From: Candidatus Abawacabacteria bacterium
GTDB lineage: Bacteria; Patescibacteriota; Gracilibacteria; RBG-16-42-10
Direction: 5' to 3'
DNA length: 64,000 nt
NCBI GenBank assembly: GCA_016207805.1
Contig: JACQZO010000011.1
Span: 52,308-116,307, forward strand
Shown here: positions 22,962 through 32,470 of the stretch, piece after piece
Position numbering within the stretch: the stretch's first letter is position 1
How the letters are laid out: each line of letters opens with the position of its first letter
Position numbers and translations under genes: made by a program
Notes under the pieces: generated by a model
Seen by the model: only the letters and a program-made list of their open reading frames with translations
What the model was told of the DNA's origin: nothing
Databases searched by the model: none

Positions 22962-25172
22962 ATGGGGCGCAGACGTTCAAAAAAAATTAAAATTAGAGTG
23001 CCAAGCCTGAAGTTGAAAAGCTCTACCAATAGAGAAATTCAAGTGATATTTTTATTTGCTCTGTCTGTTTTGACTGGTTTGAGCCTACTGAATCAAGCTG
23101 GTGTTTTTGGTGTTAATATTGCCAGCGTATTATTTAGATTTTTTGGTATTGGTGCTTATATAGTCCCATTTGCTTTGGCAATTGCTGGAATTCTAGTGTT
23201 CTATAGTTCAACATTGAAGCCATCATTCGCCCGTTTCTTTGGTGTGGCTACCTTTTTCTTCTCTATTCTCGGACTAATTCATTTGGCTTTACCTTTGGAC
23301 ACTATTTTGGAAGTAGCTAAAGCTGGTCAGTACGGTGGCTATGTTGGCTTTACTTTGACTAGTATTTTGCGTTATTTCGTGGGTGACGCTGGTAGTTTGG
23401 CTGTGCTCATTGCTACCATGCTAATTGGTATATTGATTGCTTTTGATATTACGCTCAAAAAAATATTTGGTTTTATTGAATGGGTGAAAGAGGATTTGCC
23501 AGAAGAGAAAGATATGCATGCTCCTAGGCCCCACACTCAGTCAAATAATGTGAGCACTAAACCAGTAATGTCTGCTAATTCAGGTTTGGCTACTAGTATT
23601 ACTAGGCCAGCCTCCACAGCTGCTGCTACAGTACCAACAGGAAAATTGACTTCTTCAACCCAAGAGCCTTTGCATACAGTATTGGCTCCTACCAAGGGGG
23701 ATTATAAATTCCCTCCATTATCTTTGCTTGGTGATAATAATGAAAGCTTTTATGAAGATCCCAAAGAAATTGAAGCCAATGTCCACAAACTTTACCAAAC
23801 ACTTTTAGAGTTTAGTGTTATTCGTCCCGAAGACAATATTCATATTGATGCCAATCTTGGTCCTACAGTTACTCAATATACTTTCACTCCACCATCAGGG
23901 GTGAAACTTAAAAATATTACGGCCTTAGAAAGTGATATAGCCTTGAAACTCAAAGCAGAAAGTATTCGTATCGAGGCACCAATTCCTGGTAAAGATAAAG
24001 TCGGTATTGAAATTCCTAATAAAAAGCGGGCAATGGTGAAACTAAAAGAGGTGGTCTTGAGTGAACCATTTAAATTGATCAAATCACCTTTGCGCATTGC
24101 CTTAGGAAAAAATGTGAACAATGAATTTGTTACAGCTGATCTGAAAAAAATGCCGCATTTACTAATAGCGGGAGCAACTGGTTCGGGGAAATCCGTTTGT
24201 ATGAATGCTATTTTAGTTTGTCTGCTCTATCAGAATGCTCCGGAAGATATGCGCTTTATTTTAATTGATCCTAAGCGTGTTGAATTGAATGCTTATCGCG
24301 GTATTCCCCATTTATTAACACCAGTAATTACCGATCCTGATAAAGCTATCCTAGCATTACGCTGGGCTGTTGCTGAAATGAATCATCGCTATAAGCAATT
24401 AGAAAGTGCTGGTGAGGTAAATATTGAAAATTACAATAAGAAAAAACCAGAAGAAAAGATGCCATATATTGTTATCGTCATTGATGAGTTGGCGGATTTG
24501 ATGATGGTGGCATCAAAAGAAATTGAGGCTAGTATTTGTCGTGTGGCTCAAATGGCTCGAGCTGTGGGTATACATTTGATAGTAGCTACCCAAAGACCAT
24601 CAGTTGATGTCATCACCGGATTAATTAAAGCGAATATTCCTGCGCGCATTGCTTTCACAGTCTCTTCAGGGATTGATTCACGAACTATTTTGAATCGTCA
24701 GGGAGCAGAAAGTTTATTAGGTGCTGGCGATATGTTGTACCAAGATCCCAATAATGTTCGGTTAATGCGTGTTCAAGGAATCTACGTCAGTTCAGATGAA
24801 GTGAAATCAGTCACCAATGAGATTAAACTGACAAGTCCCGTTGAATACCAAACAGACGTGATCGAAGAAAAGCGTGAAATCCCCGAAGGCCTACCTAATG
24901 CCGGTACCATGGGTATCCTAGGCAGCAATGATAATTTCGAAGACGCTTTAGAAAAGGAAGCGATTGAATTTGTCATTCGTACTCAAAAAGCATCAGCAAC
25001 ACTTTTACAACGCCATCTACGTGTTGGTTATGCAAGAGCAGCAAGATTGCTAGATATACTTGAGCAAAAAGGAATTGTTGGTCCAGCTGACGGCGCGAAA
25101 CCAAGAAAGATTATGGTGCAAGGCACGCCTGTGCAACCGATGAATAATATCCCAGAGGAAACAGTTCTATAA
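22962..25172 (+). CDS. ftsK: FtsK/SpoIIIE DNA translocase
   Basis: A 736-aa DNA pump that clears chromosomes from the division septum. The ATG at 22962 (MGRRRSKKIKIR) is chosen because a basic cytosolic end then precedes four membrane helices (about residues 25-180). A Pro/Thr-rich linker follows. The motor has Walker A GATGSGKSV, Walker B VIVIDELADLMM and DSRTILN. The C-terminal winged-helix gamma domain, which in relatives reads polar KOPS sites, is present (ATLLQRHLRVGYARAARLLD). Length and order are standard. Confidence 0.95.
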   Translation: MGRRRSKKIKIRVPSLKLKSSTNREIQVIFLFALSVLTGLSLLNQAGVFGVNIASVLFRFFGIGAYIVPFALAIAGILVFYSSTLKPSFARFFGVATFFFSILGLIHLALPLDTILEVAKAGQYGGYVGFTLTSILRYFVGDAGSLAVLIATMLIGILIAFDITLKKIFGFIEWVKEDLPEEKDMHAPRPHTQSNNVSTKPVMSANSGLATSITRPASTAAATVPTGKLTSSTQEPLHTVLAPTKGDYKFPPLSLLGDNNESFYEDPKEIEANVHKLYQTLLEFSVIRPEDNIHIDANLGPTVTQYTFTPPSGVKLKNITALESDIALKLKAESIRIEAPIPGKDKVGIEIPNKKRAMVKLKEVVLSEPFKLIKSPLRIALGKNVNNEFVTADLKKMPHLLIAGATGSGKSVCMNAILVCLLYQNAPEDMRFILIDPKRVELNAYRGIPHLLTPVITDPDKAILALRWAVAEMNHRYKQLESAGEVNIENYNKKKPEEKMPYIVIVIDELADLMMVASKEIEASICRVAQMARAVGIHLIVATQRPSVDVITGLIKANIPARIAFTVSSGIDSRTILNRQGAESLLGAGDMLYQDPNNVRLMRVQGIYVSSDEVKSVTNEIKLTSPVEYQTDVIEEKREIPEGLPNAGTMGILGSNDNFEDALEKEAIEFVIRTQKASATLLQRHLRVGYARAARLLDILEQKGIVGPADGAKPRKIMVQGTPVQPMNNIPEETVL

Positions 25173-25183
25173 AACTTTCCCCC

Positions 25184-25235
25184 CTCCCAATTCATCCTGA
25201 GCTGCGCGAAGTAGAGTCGAAGGATGAATTGGGAG
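25184..25235. repeat. 15-bp perfect inverted repeat between convergent genes
   Basis: CTCCCAATTCATCCT and AGGATGAATTGGGAG are perfectly complementary around a 22-base loop containing CGCGAAGTAGAGTCGA. It lies between the ends of ftsK and the ABC permease and could terminate both transcripts. The CATCCTGAG...GTCGAAGGATG core looks like the REP-type palindromes scattered in many bacterial genomes; a related one (CCCTCGACTGCGCTCGGGATGA) is at 57587-57609. Confidence 0.7.
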
Positions 25236-25274
25236 TAGTGGTTGCACGCATCTAATGCATCTCAATACTTCATT

Positions 25275-25304
25275 TCTGCCCTCTGACTTCTACCTTCATC
25301 TAAC
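25275..25304. repeat. TCTGACT-type heptamer array at the ABC operon 3' end
   Basis: Four heptamers (TCTGCCC, TCTGACT, TCTACCT, TCATCTA) touch the stop of the permease gene. The array at 27894-27914, beyond the other end of the operon, has the same unit family in opposite orientation. Confidence 0.65.
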
Positions 25305-26097
25305 TACTTGCCGAACTATAATGTTGCAAGCCCTTTTTCCAGAGATAACTGGTAAGAAAGATATAGATGGCACAAATAGCTAAGGCACTGCTGAATGTAG
25401 CAATTATATTGGTTCGATTTTCTAAGACTTCAACCGGAATAGTAGACAAATACATAAAAGGTAAAATCCAGGTGAGCAGAAATTGAATGGTGTCACTAGC
25501 AAATCGCAAAGGGAATCTGCTGGTGCTGCGAATTAGTTTGTCGATAAAGTCTACACCAGCCTCTCGCATATCGAGGAAGGCTGTCATGCTAATTATTAGA
25601 TACGTACAAGTCATTAATATTAAGCCGATAATGAAGGCGAAAAAGTAGAGGATTAAGGTCCACCATTGCCATTGAATAAAAAACAATGTGTAGATGAGTA
25701 AAAAAAGCCCGGTGATGAGATCGGTGATACGAGCTAGATCCACTTCAGAGAAGTACATCAGAAACCAGCCTGATGCTGGCTTGATCAAGAACAGATCTAG
25801 CTTTCCTTTGCGAATAATATTAGTGAGCTTCTCTAGATTACTACCAATAAATGTGGAAAATATGCCTTTACAGAGCCGGTAAGTGGCTAGTAAGGCCAGT
25901 ACATTGTAGAAATTCCAGCCTTGAATATAAGGAATATTGCGAAAAGCGGTGTGCAATACAAAAATATTCAAGACCGTACCGGCAATGAATGCTAGCAAAA
26001 ATAGATAGAAATTTCTTTTTTCCATGCGCAATATTTTGATGCTGCGCTGACAAAGGAGTTTCAATACCGCAATGTGAATCAATATTGTTTTGCTCAT
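25300..26097 (-). CDS. ABC-2 exporter permease (COG3694-like)
   Basis: A 265-aa membrane protein with six hydrophobic helices and the loop GNLEKLTNIIRKGKLDLFLIKPASGWF, typical of ABC-2 permeases paired with COG4586 ATPases. It overlaps the other permease by 4 bases (ATGA), so translation is coupled. Together the three genes make an efflux or export ABC transporter; substrate unknown. Confidence 0.85.
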   Translation of the reverse strand: MSKTILIHIAVLKLLCQRSIKILRMEKRNFYLFLLAFIAGTVLNIFVLHTAFRNIPYIQGWNFYNVLALLATYRLCKGIFSTFIGSNLEKLTNIIRKGKLDLFLIKPASGWFLMYFSEVDLARITDLITGLFLLIYTLFFIQWQWWTLILYFFAFIIGLILMTCTYLIISMTAFLDMREAGVDFIDKLIRSTSRFPLRFASDTIQFLLTWILPFMYLSTIPVEVLENRTNIIATFSSALAICAIYIFLTSYLWKKGLQHYSSASS

Positions 26098-26891
26098 CCT
26101 TGGTATGCTTTAAGTCCTTTATGCCAAACTATTTGCGTCAAGAGAATCAATGCGATACCCCAAAAAAGGCTCATAAGTATACCGAACCATAATGCTTCAG
26201 GGGTCATAGGAGCACTTACTATTTCCAGGGGAAAACTAAGCATGTAGCGAAAAGGCAAGTATTGAAAAATCTCTACTAATGCTACTGGTAAAAACATATA
26301 TGGTATCAGTGACCCATCGAAGGCAGGAATAATATTGTCGACCAAATCGATTACGCCACTGCTGTGATAAAGCCAAAAAGTGGTACTGGCAACTATTAGC
26401 CAAAGAAAAAAGGTAATGATGTAGCCGCTAATTGCGGCAAAAGGGAAAAAGACTAACTGGGAAAGAGCAGGGATATGGAGAGAAAAGTAGTAGCTTAAAA
26501 CAAAATAAAAAATAAGTGCTAGAGGAATAGTCACCTTCAAACGACTTTTTTTTAGATTCAGTTCAAAAACTATTCTTTGAGCAATGTAGCTTCCTGGTAC
26601 TGGTGAGAGTAAGAAGTGAGATAATTCGCCGGATTGAATATAATTAATCGTGTCAGAGGCTACCCACGTAGATGTTAATCGTCCAACTAAGGCCAAAAAG
26701 ACAAAATATATTACTGTTTGGCCGACACTACTTGTTGTTTGGGTGTGAGCGATGGTGCCCCAAAAGATTAGTAATATTAATGGCTCTACAAATGTTCTAG
26801 TGCTCCATAGAATATTATCCCAATAATAAACTTTCTCTTCATGAGTACATATTTTGAGGATACCCAGATAACTTTTAAGAGTGCTTACCAT
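26094..26891 (-). CDS. ABC-2 exporter permease (COG4587-like)
   Basis: Second permease, 265 aa, six membrane helices, with the same INYIQSGELSHFLLSPVPGSYIA loop type as its neighbour, so the pair probably forms a heterodimer. It overlaps the ATPase stop by one base (TAATG). Not related to the type IV pilus genes that follow on the other strand. Confidence 0.85.
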   Translation of the reverse strand: MVSTLKSYLGILKICTHEEKVYYWDNILWSTRTFVEPLILLIFWGTIAHTQTTSSVGQTVIYFVFLALVGRLTSTWVASDTINYIQSGELSHFLLSPVPGSYIAQRIVFELNLKKSRLKVTIPLALIFYFVLSYYFSLHIPALSQLVFFPFAAISGYIITFFLWLIVASTTFWLYHSSGVIDLVDNIIPAFDGSLIPYMFLPVALVEIFQYLPFRYMLSFPLEIVSAPMTPEALWFGILMSLFWGIALILLTQIVWHKGLKAYQG

Positions 26892-27829
26892 TAGGCTAAA
26901 AGTTGAGTAATAATTTCCCCAGCTTCTTTATCAATAATTTTAATATCGGTACAAGAGTAATGTTGGGTTATTTCGCCTATGGTATGGGCTACTTTTGTCT
27001 GGGGAACTACTAATTCTATATGCAATGGGGTCTGATTGAGTACTTTTCCATATTGATGCCAATCTGCTTTTTTGTTTTCTTGTTCGAAATCAATATGAAT
27101 TTCACGCTCTTGATGAATCTTTTTTTCTAATTCAGCAAATGTACCATCATAAATAATATGACCATGATTAATGACAATGATGCGGGGACAAAGCTCCTTG
27201 ATATCATCCATATAATGAGATGTGAGCAGTATGGTCGCTTGAGTCTCCTGATTGTATTGCTTTAAGAAAGCACGCATTTTCTTTTGTGATTGATAATCTA
27301 ATCCGATAGTAGGTTCATCGAGAAATAGCACTTCGGGTTCGTAGAGTAGAGCGGCAATTAATTCACACTTCATTCTCTGGCCGAGAGACAATTGGCGTAC
27401 TGGAGTATTGAGGCAATCTTGCACTTCGAGCAATTCTATCAATTTATTTAAGTGTTGTTGGTAATGTTTATCACTAATCTGATAAATGGTTTTATATAAT
27501 TCAAAAGTATCCAAGGGTGGTAATTCCCACCAGAGTTGAGACTTTTGGCCCATGACCATACTAATTCTTTTTTTGAAAGCGATTTTCCTTTCCCAAGGTG
27601 TGTAACCGAGCACTTTAGTTTCGCCACTAGTTGGATATAAGATGCCACTCAGCATTTTTAGAGTAGTGGTTTTGCCAGCGCCATTTGGTCCCAAAAAACC
27701 AACAAATTCACCTTTTTGAATCGTAAAACTAATATCTTTTACAGCAGTGAATCGTTTTTTTACTTTTCCCCAAAATGTTTGTTTAACAAATGTTTTGGTT
27801 AAATCTTTTACTTCAATAATGGTGGCCAT
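26891..27829 (-). CDS. ABC-2 exporter ATP-binding protein (COG4586-like)
   Basis: A 312-aa ATPase with Walker A GPNGAGKT (47-54), a LSLGQRMKCELIAALLYEP signature region and Walker B VLFLDEPTIGLD. The long Q-loop region (GQKSQLWWELPPLDTF) and the C-terminal about 90-residue extension fit the COG4586 branch. First gene of the operon; two permeases follow with one- and four-base overlaps. Confidence 0.92.
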   Translation of the reverse strand: MATIIEVKDLTKTFVKQTFWGKVKKRFTAVKDISFTIQKGEFVGFLGPNGAGKTTTLKMLSGILYPTSGETKVLGYTPWERKIAFKKRISMVMGQKSQLWWELPPLDTFELYKTIYQISDKHYQQHLNKLIELLEVQDCLNTPVRQLSLGQRMKCELIAALLYEPEVLFLDEPTIGLDYQSQKKMRAFLKQYNQETQATILLTSHYMDDIKELCPRIIVINHGHIIYDGTFAELEKKIHQEREIHIDFEQENKKADWHQYGKVLNQTPLHIELVVPQTKVAHTIGEITQHYSCTDIKIIDKEAGEIITQLLA

Positions 27830-27893
27830 AGAAAAATTTGCTTGAATTTAACATACTGGTAAATACGAATGGTTGGTAGGTGAGTTACGCAAT

Positions 27894-27914
27894 GAAGGCA
27901 GAGGGCAGAAGTAG
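27894..27914. repeat. GAAGGCA-type heptamer array upstream of the ABC operon
   Basis: Three heptamers (GAAGGCA, GAGGGCA, GAAGTAG), an inverted match to the array at 25275-25304, in the divergent region between the ABC operon and the pilus operon. Confidence 0.55.
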
Positions 27915-27942
27915 TTCAGAATTTGAGTAATGATGCTTTTCC

Positions 27943-27971
27943 TATAATTTTCTCTTAAAGTTTGATATAAT
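27943..27971 (+). promoter_or_regulatory. Two TATAAT boxes upstream of the pilus operon
   Basis: TATAAT occurs at 27943-27948 and 27966-27971, upstream of the response-regulator ATG at 27995. The second would give a leader of about 17 bases. Neither has a convincing -35 box. A GAAGGA purine stretch (27973-27978) lies between. Confidence 0.4.
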
Positions 27972-27994
27972 TGAAGGAAACAAAAACACATACC

Positions 27995-28357
27995 ATGGCC
28001 AAGATTTTGATTGTTGATGATGAAAAGGCGATAGTACGAGCACTTTCTCTTAAATTGTCTCATGTCGGTTTTACTGTCAGCACTGCAGTAAATGGTGCAG
28101 AAGCATGGGAAAAACTGCAAAAAGATAGCTTCGACCTGATTCTATTAGACTTAGTAATGCCCGATCAGGATGGTTTTAGTCTTTTGACAGCTCTAAAAGA
28201 GAAAGCAAATACTACTAAAATTATTGTATTGTCTAATCTTACTCAAGAGGAAGATATCCAAAAGGCAAAAGATTTGGGCGCTACCGAGTACTTTATCAAA
28301 TCAAATATTTCTTTGGCTTCGCTGATTGAATATATTAAGAAAATACTCACAGTATGA
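27995..28357 (+). CDS. CheY-like single-domain response regulator
   Basis: A 120-aa receiver domain with the acidic pair D8-D9, phospho-acceptor D52 (LLDLVMPDQDG), S80 and K102 (YFIKSN), all in canonical places. There is no output domain. The ATG at 27995 gives MAKILIVDDE, a standard receiver start. It shares an ATGA overlap with the pilB-type gene, so it probably tunes pilus motor function by protein contact. The histidine kinase at 33452 is the obvious candidate partner, being in the same locus. Confidence 0.93.
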   Translation: MAKILIVDDEKAIVRALSLKLSHVGFTVSTAVNGAEAWEKLQKDSFDLILLDLVMPDQDGFSLLTALKEKANTTKIIVLSNLTQEEDIQKAKDLGATEYFIKSNISLASLIEYIKKILTV

Positions 28358-30021
28358 GATTTGATGATCAAAAAATAAAAGAAATTCTCATCCGCGAGAG
28401 CTATGTCACTGAAGAAGATATAAAATCAGCTGAAACATATGCTGCTGATCGTCATGGTTCAATTATCGATTATCTGCTACTCAATCAGCTCATTACCAAG
28501 GACCTTCTGGGCCAAGCAATAGCCGAAGATTATGGCGTGCTCTATACTAATTTGCATGCTAAACCATTGACTCAAGCCCAAGTCACTTTAATCCCTGAAT
28601 ATCTTGCTAGGAAGTTGCGCGTGGTCTTGGCCAAACAAGAAGATGAAACGTTCATCTTGGCTACTGACAATCCTAAGCAAGCAGATTTGCTCCCAGAATT
28701 GCAAAAGCTTTTCCCTCAAGCTAAGAGTATGGTTGTTACCTATTCTTTGTCTGAGGATATAGATGCTGCTTTGGAATATTATAATGAAGCACTCAGTACG
28801 CGCTTCATCAAAATCTTGCAAAGTGATGCTTTGATTGCACCAGAAATTATTGATGCTATTTTCTTAGATGCAATTTTGCATCGTATTTCTGATATTCATT
28901 TTGAACCTCAGGCTAAAGATGTATTGGTCCGTTTTCGTTTGGATGGTATTTTGCATGAAGTGGGTCGAATTCCTAAGGAGCATTATGAAAATGTTTTAAA
29001 TAGGATCAAAGTGTTGGCCCAATTGCGCATTGATGAACACCATGCTGCTCAAGATGGTGCTATTCGTTATGTGAAGGGGGACCAGGCAGTTGATTTGCGT
29101 GTTTCGATAGTGCCGACATTAGAGGGAGAAAAGGTGGTGATGCGTCTGTTGTCTCAATATGTACGTAGCCTTAATTTGTCGGATTTGGGTTTTTCTGCTC
29201 ATGATCAAGCTCATTTTGAAAAGTCTAGCAGGAAACCTTTTGGTATGATTTTAATCACCGGACCTACTGGTAGTGGTAAGACCACTACACTATATGCGCT
29301 TCTAAAGTTGCTACAGCATTCTGAAATCAATGTCACTACTATTGAAGATCCGGTGGAATATCGTATGGAAGGGTTAAATCAAATCCAGGTAAATCCACAG
29401 ACCAATCTTACTTTTGCCAAAGGATTGCGCTCTATTGCGCGTCAAGATCCTGACATTATTCTAGTAGGAGAAATCCGTGATCAAGAAACAGCAGAAATTG
29501 CCGTGAATGCAGCTCTTACTGGTCATCTTTTGCTGTCTACTTTTCATGCCAATGATGCCGCTACTGCTATTCCTCGCTTTTTGGATATGGGAATTGAGCC
29601 CTTTTTGCTCGCTTCTACTTTGGAGTTGGTAGTAGCCCAACGTTTGGTGCGAAAGCTCTGTACAGCGTGTCGTTATAGCGTACAAGTACTAAGAGCAGAT
29701 ATCGAATTACTAGTACCACAGAGTAAGCACTACTTTTCTCATGAAGAAGAGACATTCTATCGGGGCAAAGGTTGTCATGTTTGCAATGGTACCGGGTATA
29801 AGGGACGTATTGCGCTCTTTGAACTCATTACTATTTCTCCTGATATGCAAGATCTTATTTTGCATCATCCCTCTTCAAAAGCCATTTGGGAAATTGCCAG
29901 AGCACAAGGATCACATACCTTATTTGAAGATGGTGTAGAAAAAGTAAAAAATGGCATTACTACTCTGGAAGAGGTATTACGGGTTGCTTCACCACTAATT
30001 TATGATGTCAAAGATCGCTAA
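28354..30021 (+). CDS. pilB: Type IV pilus assembly ATPase (PilB/GspE family)
   Basis: A 555-aa hexameric ATPase that extends the pilus. An N-terminal MshEN-like domain (1-150) is followed by Walker A GPTGSGKT (303-310), the Asp box IEDPVEYR, Walker B-region DPDIILVGEIRDQETAE and the histidine box LSTFHAND. Paired cysteines CTAC and CHVC near 438-477 form the zinc site of extension ATPases. No PilT retraction ATPase is in the window. It overlaps both neighbours. Confidence 0.95.
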   Translation: MRFDDQKIKEILIRESYVTEEDIKSAETYAADRHGSIIDYLLLNQLITKDLLGQAIAEDYGVLYTNLHAKPLTQAQVTLIPEYLARKLRVVLAKQEDETFILATDNPKQADLLPELQKLFPQAKSMVVTYSLSEDIDAALEYYNEALSTRFIKILQSDALIAPEIIDAIFLDAILHRISDIHFEPQAKDVLVRFRLDGILHEVGRIPKEHYENVLNRIKVLAQLRIDEHHAAQDGAIRYVKGDQAVDLRVSIVPTLEGEKVVMRLLSQYVRSLNLSDLGFSAHDQAHFEKSSRKPFGMILITGPTGSGKTTTLYALLKLLQHSEINVTTIEDPVEYRMEGLNQIQVNPQTNLTFAKGLRSIARQDPDIILVGEIRDQETAEIAVNAALTGHLLLSTFHANDAATAIPRFLDMGIEPFLLASTLELVVAQRLVRKLCTACRYSVQVLRADIELLVPQSKHYFSHEEETFYRGKGCHVCNGTGYKGRIALFELITISPDMQDLILHHPSSKAIWEIARAQGSHTLFEDGVEKVKNGITTLEEVLRVASPLIYDVKDR

Positions 30022-31102
30022 TAAGCGCTTTCATGTTGGTCACTTCTCGCGACTATTGATTGGTCATGAAAAAGATACTTTTATTGAAGATCTTTCTACT
30101 CTGCTTGATTCTGGTCTGGATATTTTATCCGCATTGGCAGGAATTGCTACCGAAATGCGCTCACCGGCGATGAAGACTCTTGTCATGGGCATGCATGAAC
30201 AAATTAGTGCTGGCGTTCCTTTGTGGAAATCACTGGAACAGGCTGATATTTTTCCTTATCAATTCCTCTCTTTAATTCGTACTGGAGAAGAATCTGGGCG
30301 GCTGAATGAAAACTTGAAAGTAGTAGTTGCTCAGCATGAGAAGGATCAGATGTTTCAGGCAAAGATTCGTTCAGCAATGATGTATCCAGTGCTAATTATG
30401 AGTTTAACTTTTATTATTGGTATTAGTATCGCTTGGTTTATTTTACCTCGGCTAACGACAGTTTTTTCGCAACTCAAAATTGAATTACCTTGGACCACAC
30501 GCGCATTGATTGCCATTGGTAACTTTCTTAGTGTTTATGGATTTATTGCTGTGCCAGCTTTTATCTTGTTTTGTATCAGTATTTTTTACTTGGTTTTCTA
30601 TTATCGGCGGACGAAGTCGATTGGTGAATCTATTCTTTTCTTCTTACCGGTAATCAAGAAGTTATTGCGTGAAATGGAACTTTCGCGTTGGGGGTATATC
30701 ATGGGTACTTTGCTCAATGCGGGTATCCCCGCGTTGGATGTGTTTAAAGCATTGACACGAGCCGCGCCCTGGTTGCGCTACCAAAGGTTTTATCAGTATG
30801 TCCATGATGAGGTCGAGCAGGGCAGTTCAATTTTTAATAGTTTTAAATCATATAAAGGATCGGAAAGATTAATTCCTCTTCCTTTGCAACAATTAGTAGC
30901 AGCTGGAGAGCATTCCGGCGCTTTGGCACAGAATATGCTAAAAATTGGTCAGGCCTTTGAAGGCAAAGTGGACAATACTACCAAAAATCTTACTGTTTTA
31001 TTGGAGCCATTAATGCTTGTGATTGTGTGGTTGGGAGTAATTGGTGTTGCTTTGGCTGTAATCATGCCAATTTATCAATTAATTGGTGGCCTTAACGCTT
31101 AA
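30002..31102 (+). CDS. pilC: Type IV pilus platform protein (PilC/GspF family)
   Basis: A 366-aa inner-membrane platform protein with two GspF repeats. Each has the SGLDILSALAGI / AGIPALDVFKAL helix start and the ESGRLNENL / HSGALAQNM signature, with membrane helices near 135, 180 and at the C-terminus. It starts 20 bases inside the end of pilB (ATG at 30002 or 30005), consistent with coupled expression of motor and platform. Confidence 0.95.
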   Translation: MMSKIANKRFHVGHFSRLLIGHEKDTFIEDLSTLLDSGLDILSALAGIATEMRSPAMKTLVMGMHEQISAGVPLWKSLEQADIFPYQFLSLIRTGEESGRLNENLKVVVAQHEKDQMFQAKIRSAMMYPVLIMSLTFIIGISIAWFILPRLTTVFSQLKIELPWTTRALIAIGNFLSVYGFIAVPAFILFCISIFYLVFYYRRTKSIGESILFFLPVIKKLLREMELSRWGYIMGTLLNAGIPALDVFKALTRAAPWLRYQRFYQYVHDEVEQGSSIFNSFKSYKGSERLIPLPLQQLVAAGEHSGALAQNMLKIGQAFEGKVDNTTKNLTVLLEPLMLVIVWLGVIGVALAVIMPIYQLIGGLNA

Positions 31103-31108
31103 GATGCA

Positions 31109-31543
31109 ATGAAGAAGAAATCAGGTTTTACTATTGTTGAATTATTACTCTCTGTTGCCGTCATTATGATTTTTGCTGGGGTAACCTTGCCTCTGTATTA
31201 TCGCTTGCAAATTCAAAGTGATTTGGATACTACCGTACACACACTAGTTCGTTCCATTCGTCGTGCTCAGATTTTGGCTCAAGCTGTGAAAGAAGATAGT
31301 AAATGGGGAATACGAATGAATGTAGGAGAAATAACGATATTCAAGGGGAACTCATATGCCGGGCGAGATTCTGATTTCGATGAAGTCTTTGCTATTCCCA
31401 CTACTGTTGCCTTTAGTGGCCTGCAAGAAGTGACTTTTGCGAAATTCACTGGCAAGCCCCAACAAACAGGAACTATTACCTGTAGTACTAGCAATGCAAA
31501 TAAATCTATTACACTCAATGCCAAAGGAATCTTGTCATATTAA
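31109..31543 (+). CDS. Type IV pilin-like protein (GspH/pseudopilin type)
   Basis: A 144-aa prepilin with a short basic leader (MKKKSG) then FTIVELLLSVAVIMIFAGV, the N-methylated class III helix with Glu at position 5. The remaining 110 residues would be a globular pilin domain. It lies 6 bases after pilC. It is one of five consecutive pilin-like genes whose reading frames overlap, probably a minor pilin. Confidence 0.9.
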   Translation: MKKKSGFTIVELLLSVAVIMIFAGVTLPLYYRLQIQSDLDTTVHTLVRSIRRAQILAQAVKEDSKWGIRMNVGEITIFKGNSYAGRDSDFDEVFAIPTTVAFSGLQEVTFAKFTGKPQQTGTITCSTSNANKSITLNAKGILSY

Positions 31544-31949
31544 ATATCGTGGTTTTTCCATGTTGGAAATAACGATAGCAATCGCTATCTTAGCTTCTAC
31601 TATAGCGGGGTTATTGACTGGTATTATTGATGCACAGCAAAGTACGGGGTTAATTGGGATTAAAAATCAGGCCTTGTTCTATACTGAAGAAGGTTTAGAG
31701 GCAGTACGCAATATGCGAGACAAAGACTGGAATAACTTGGTCGATGGTACTCACGGGTTAGTGGTGGCTAGTGGGCATTGGACTCTATCAGGTACTGCGG
31801 ATGTGAATGGTCTCTTTACTCGGGAGATTAGCATTGCCACGGAAAGCGCTACCAAGAAATTGATCACTGCTACAGTTGCTTGGGAATTTGCCGGCAAAAC
31901 AGGCTCAGTCAGCCTCAGTACGTACCTTACTAATTGGATGCCATTTTAA
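31518..31949 (+). CDS. Type IV minor pilin-like protein
   Basis: The prepilin signature is GFSMLEITIAIAILAST. The start is placed at the ATG at 31518 (MPKESCHIKYRG), giving a short leader before the G-F cleavage site; longer upstream frames would lack a proper leader. It overlaps the previous pilin gene by 26 bases. The mature domain is about 130 residues with no disulfide pair. A PilV/PilI-type minor pilin is likely. Confidence 0.85.
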   Translation: MPKESCHIKYRGFSMLEITIAIAILASTIAGLLTGIIDAQQSTGLIGIKNQALFYTEEGLEAVRNMRDKDWNNLVDGTHGLVVASGHWTLSGTADVNGLFTREISIATESATKKLITATVAWEFAGKTGSVSLSTYLTNWMPF

Positions 31950-31951
31950 GT

Positions 31952-32470
31952 ATGAAGAATAAAGGATTGTTTGGTTTTTCTACATTAGAGATTATGATCT
32001 ATTTGGCGATGACTACAGTAGTGATTTCTTCGACGTCATTTCTTTTAATTCAATTTGTTCGCATTCAAATTCGTATGCAAGTGATTACTCAAGTAGAAGA
32101 GCAAGGTTGGCAAATTATGCATCTTATTACTCAAAATCTTCGCAATGCTGATAGTGTTAATGCTACACCTGCTGGTGGGCAGACACCATCATTAACTCTT
32201 GATATGGCTGATTCTGCCTTGGATCCCATGTCTTTTCATATTTCTGGCGGCACTTTCAGAATCAAAGAAGGCGGTGGTAGTCCTATCCCTCTTAGTACAG
32301 CTAATGTATTGCCCAGTAATCTCTCCTTTCGTAATTTGGCTGAAGATAATGATACTCCTGGTGTTGTGCAGGTTTCATTTACGTTAACGTATAACAACAC
32401 TTCTGGTCGTCCGGAATATAATTATAGTAAAACTTTTTATGGCTCAGCTGCCGTTCGCAAGGTATTCTAA
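31952..32470 (+). CDS. Type IV minor pilin-like protein
   Basis: A 172-aa protein from the ATG at 31952 with leader MKNKGLFG and helix FSTLEIMIYLAMTTVVISSTS, the class III prepilin pattern with Glu5. It resembles PilW-type minor pilins in length and in its QVEEQGWQIMHLITQNLRNA helix end. It starts 2 bases after the previous stop and its last 32 bases overlap the next gene. Confidence 0.85.
   Translation: MKNKGLFGFSTLEIMIYLAMTTVVISSTSFLLIQFVRIQIRMQVITQVEEQGWQIMHLITQNLRNADSVNATPAGGQTPSLTLDMADSALDPMSFHISGGTFRIKEGGGSPIPLSTANVLPSNLSFRNLAEDNDTPGVVQVSFTLTYNNTSGRPEYNYSKTFYGSAAVRKVF

Noticed and set aside
22775..23029. An 84-codon minus-strand open frame across the lipoprotein-ftsK gap
   Set aside because: It reads through both heptamer arrays (NYELQITNYKSAF) and into the ftsK start; repeat-derived.
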